NCBI GenBank assembly: GCA_965232975.1
Contig: CBDDRG010000153.1
Coordinates: 1-15,130, forward strand
From: CBDDRG01 sp965232975
Lineage (GTDB): Bacteria > Pseudomonadota > Gammaproteobacteria > Pseudomonadales > Porticoccaceae
Direction of reading: 5' to 3'
Length of the DNA stretch: 15,130 nucleotides
A program made the position numbers and the translations under genes. This document shows positions 14,633 to 15,130 of this stretch, piece after piece; positions within the stretch are counted from its first letter, which is position 1; each line of letters begins with the position of its first letter. The notes under the pieces are model-generated. The model did no database searches. It was given only the letters and a program-made list of their open reading frames with translations, and had not been told where the DNA came from.

Positions 14633-15130
14633 TCAACCGGATCTGGCGCCGCCGAGAATTTCGAGCCGGTCTCCGACCCGGATCAGCCCGCCGACCAAGA
14701 CATCCGCGCGCAACCCGCCGCGACCGGCCAGCGCCCGCGCGACGCCCGCTTGGGTCAGCCGCTCCAGATGCGCGCAGGGGTCGCACGGCCGCTGCCCGCG
14801 CAGCACCACGCCATCCGCGCCACCGATTTGAAAGTCCACCCCCACCAGCGCAGCGAGCGCGACGCCACTGGTGACCAGATTGCGGCGGCTGGCGCCCGGC
14901 ACGATGCCGCAGTCGATCGGCAATGCGGCCAGCACTTCCGTCTCGATCAGCGTGATCTGGCGGCCCGTGCCCGGCCATTGCGAAAACGTCCCGTTGCCGG
15001 CGAAGTAGCGGTCGCCGCGCATTCCGCGTCCGGCGACGGCGGTCGCCTGCGTCACTGACTGCGGTTGACCCTCCGGGTCGGCAGTTAGATAGATGGCAAC
15101 CACCGACGGAGTTGCGCCTGAATCCGGCAT
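14633..15130 (-). CDS. MOSC domain protein (possibly partial at window edge)
   Basis: The 165 residues match a MOSC domain (the molybdenum cofactor sulfurase C-terminal fold) in stand-alone form. Signatures are GRGMRGDRYF (about 34-43), the conserved GIVPGASRRNLVTSGVAL (about 75-92), and RGQRPCDPCAHLERL (111-125) with C116 and C119, including the family's conserved cysteine. Stand-alone MOSC proteins such as YiiM handle molybdenum cofactor-dependent detoxification chemistry or sulfur transfer; the target here is not known. An ATG falls exactly at 15130, the window edge, so the true start could lie beyond it, though the length is already normal for the family. Confidence 0.88.
   Translation of the reverse strand: MPDSGATPSVVAIYLTADPEGQPQSVTQATAVAGRGMRGDRYFAGNGTFSQWPGTGRQITLIETEVLAALPIDCGIVPGASRRNLVTSGVALAALVGVDFQIGGADGVVLRGQRPCDPCAHLERLTQAGVARALAGRGGLRADVLVGGLIRVGDRLEILGGARSG

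Noticed and set aside
1..15130. tRNA, rRNA, CRISPR array, insertion sequence or integrase
   Set aside because: I looked for cloverleaf T-arm patterns, evenly spaced repeats, transposase motifs and terminal inverted repeats and found none.

Overview
The window is chromosomal DNA from a proteobacterium, most likely a gammaproteobacterium. The main clues are the full-length Rep helicase, the SprT protein and the RNase AM-type PHP phosphoesterase, together with the general gene style. I cannot name the genus. The flanks are GC-rich housekeeping sequence. The stretch from about 2,360 to 7,000 is visibly more AT-rich.

Layout: (1) 253-2361, Rep helicase on the plus strand. (2) 6331-2541, minus strand, a four-gene operon in the order C-A-B-X. 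It encodes all three subunits of a copper-dependent membrane monooxygenase (the pMMO/AMO/hydrocarbon monooxygenase superfamily). The fourth gene encodes an exported, membrane-anchored protein that I cannot assign to a characterised family. (3) 6332-7010, a 679-base regulatory region with two separate sets of tandem direct repeats, one on the monooxygenase side and one just before the regulator gene. (4) 7011-8926, plus strand, an AraC-type regulator whose stop codon overlaps the start of a short-chain dehydrogenase (SDR) gene. A strong bidirectional hairpin terminator follows. (5) 10561-8999, minus strand, two tandem SDR genes about 80% identical to each other. (6) 10862-15130, housekeeping or accessory genes: a small GNAT acetyltransferase, a PHP phosphoesterase plus glutamine-amidotransferase pair, SprT, a SelW-like Rdx protein, a VIT1/CCC1-type metal transporter and a MOSC protein at the window edge.

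How it may work together: the monooxygenase would hydroxylate a small apolar substrate in the membrane. Three SDRs next door could oxidise the resulting alcohol, and the divergently transcribed AraC regulator could control both sides through the tandem repeats. No hydroxylamine dehydrogenase, PQQ methanol dehydrogenase or recognisable PmoD is present. The window therefore reads more like a short-chain hydrocarbon oxidation locus in a non-methanotroph than a methane or ammonia operon. The copper ligands are visible in the sequence; the substrate and the SDR link are inference.
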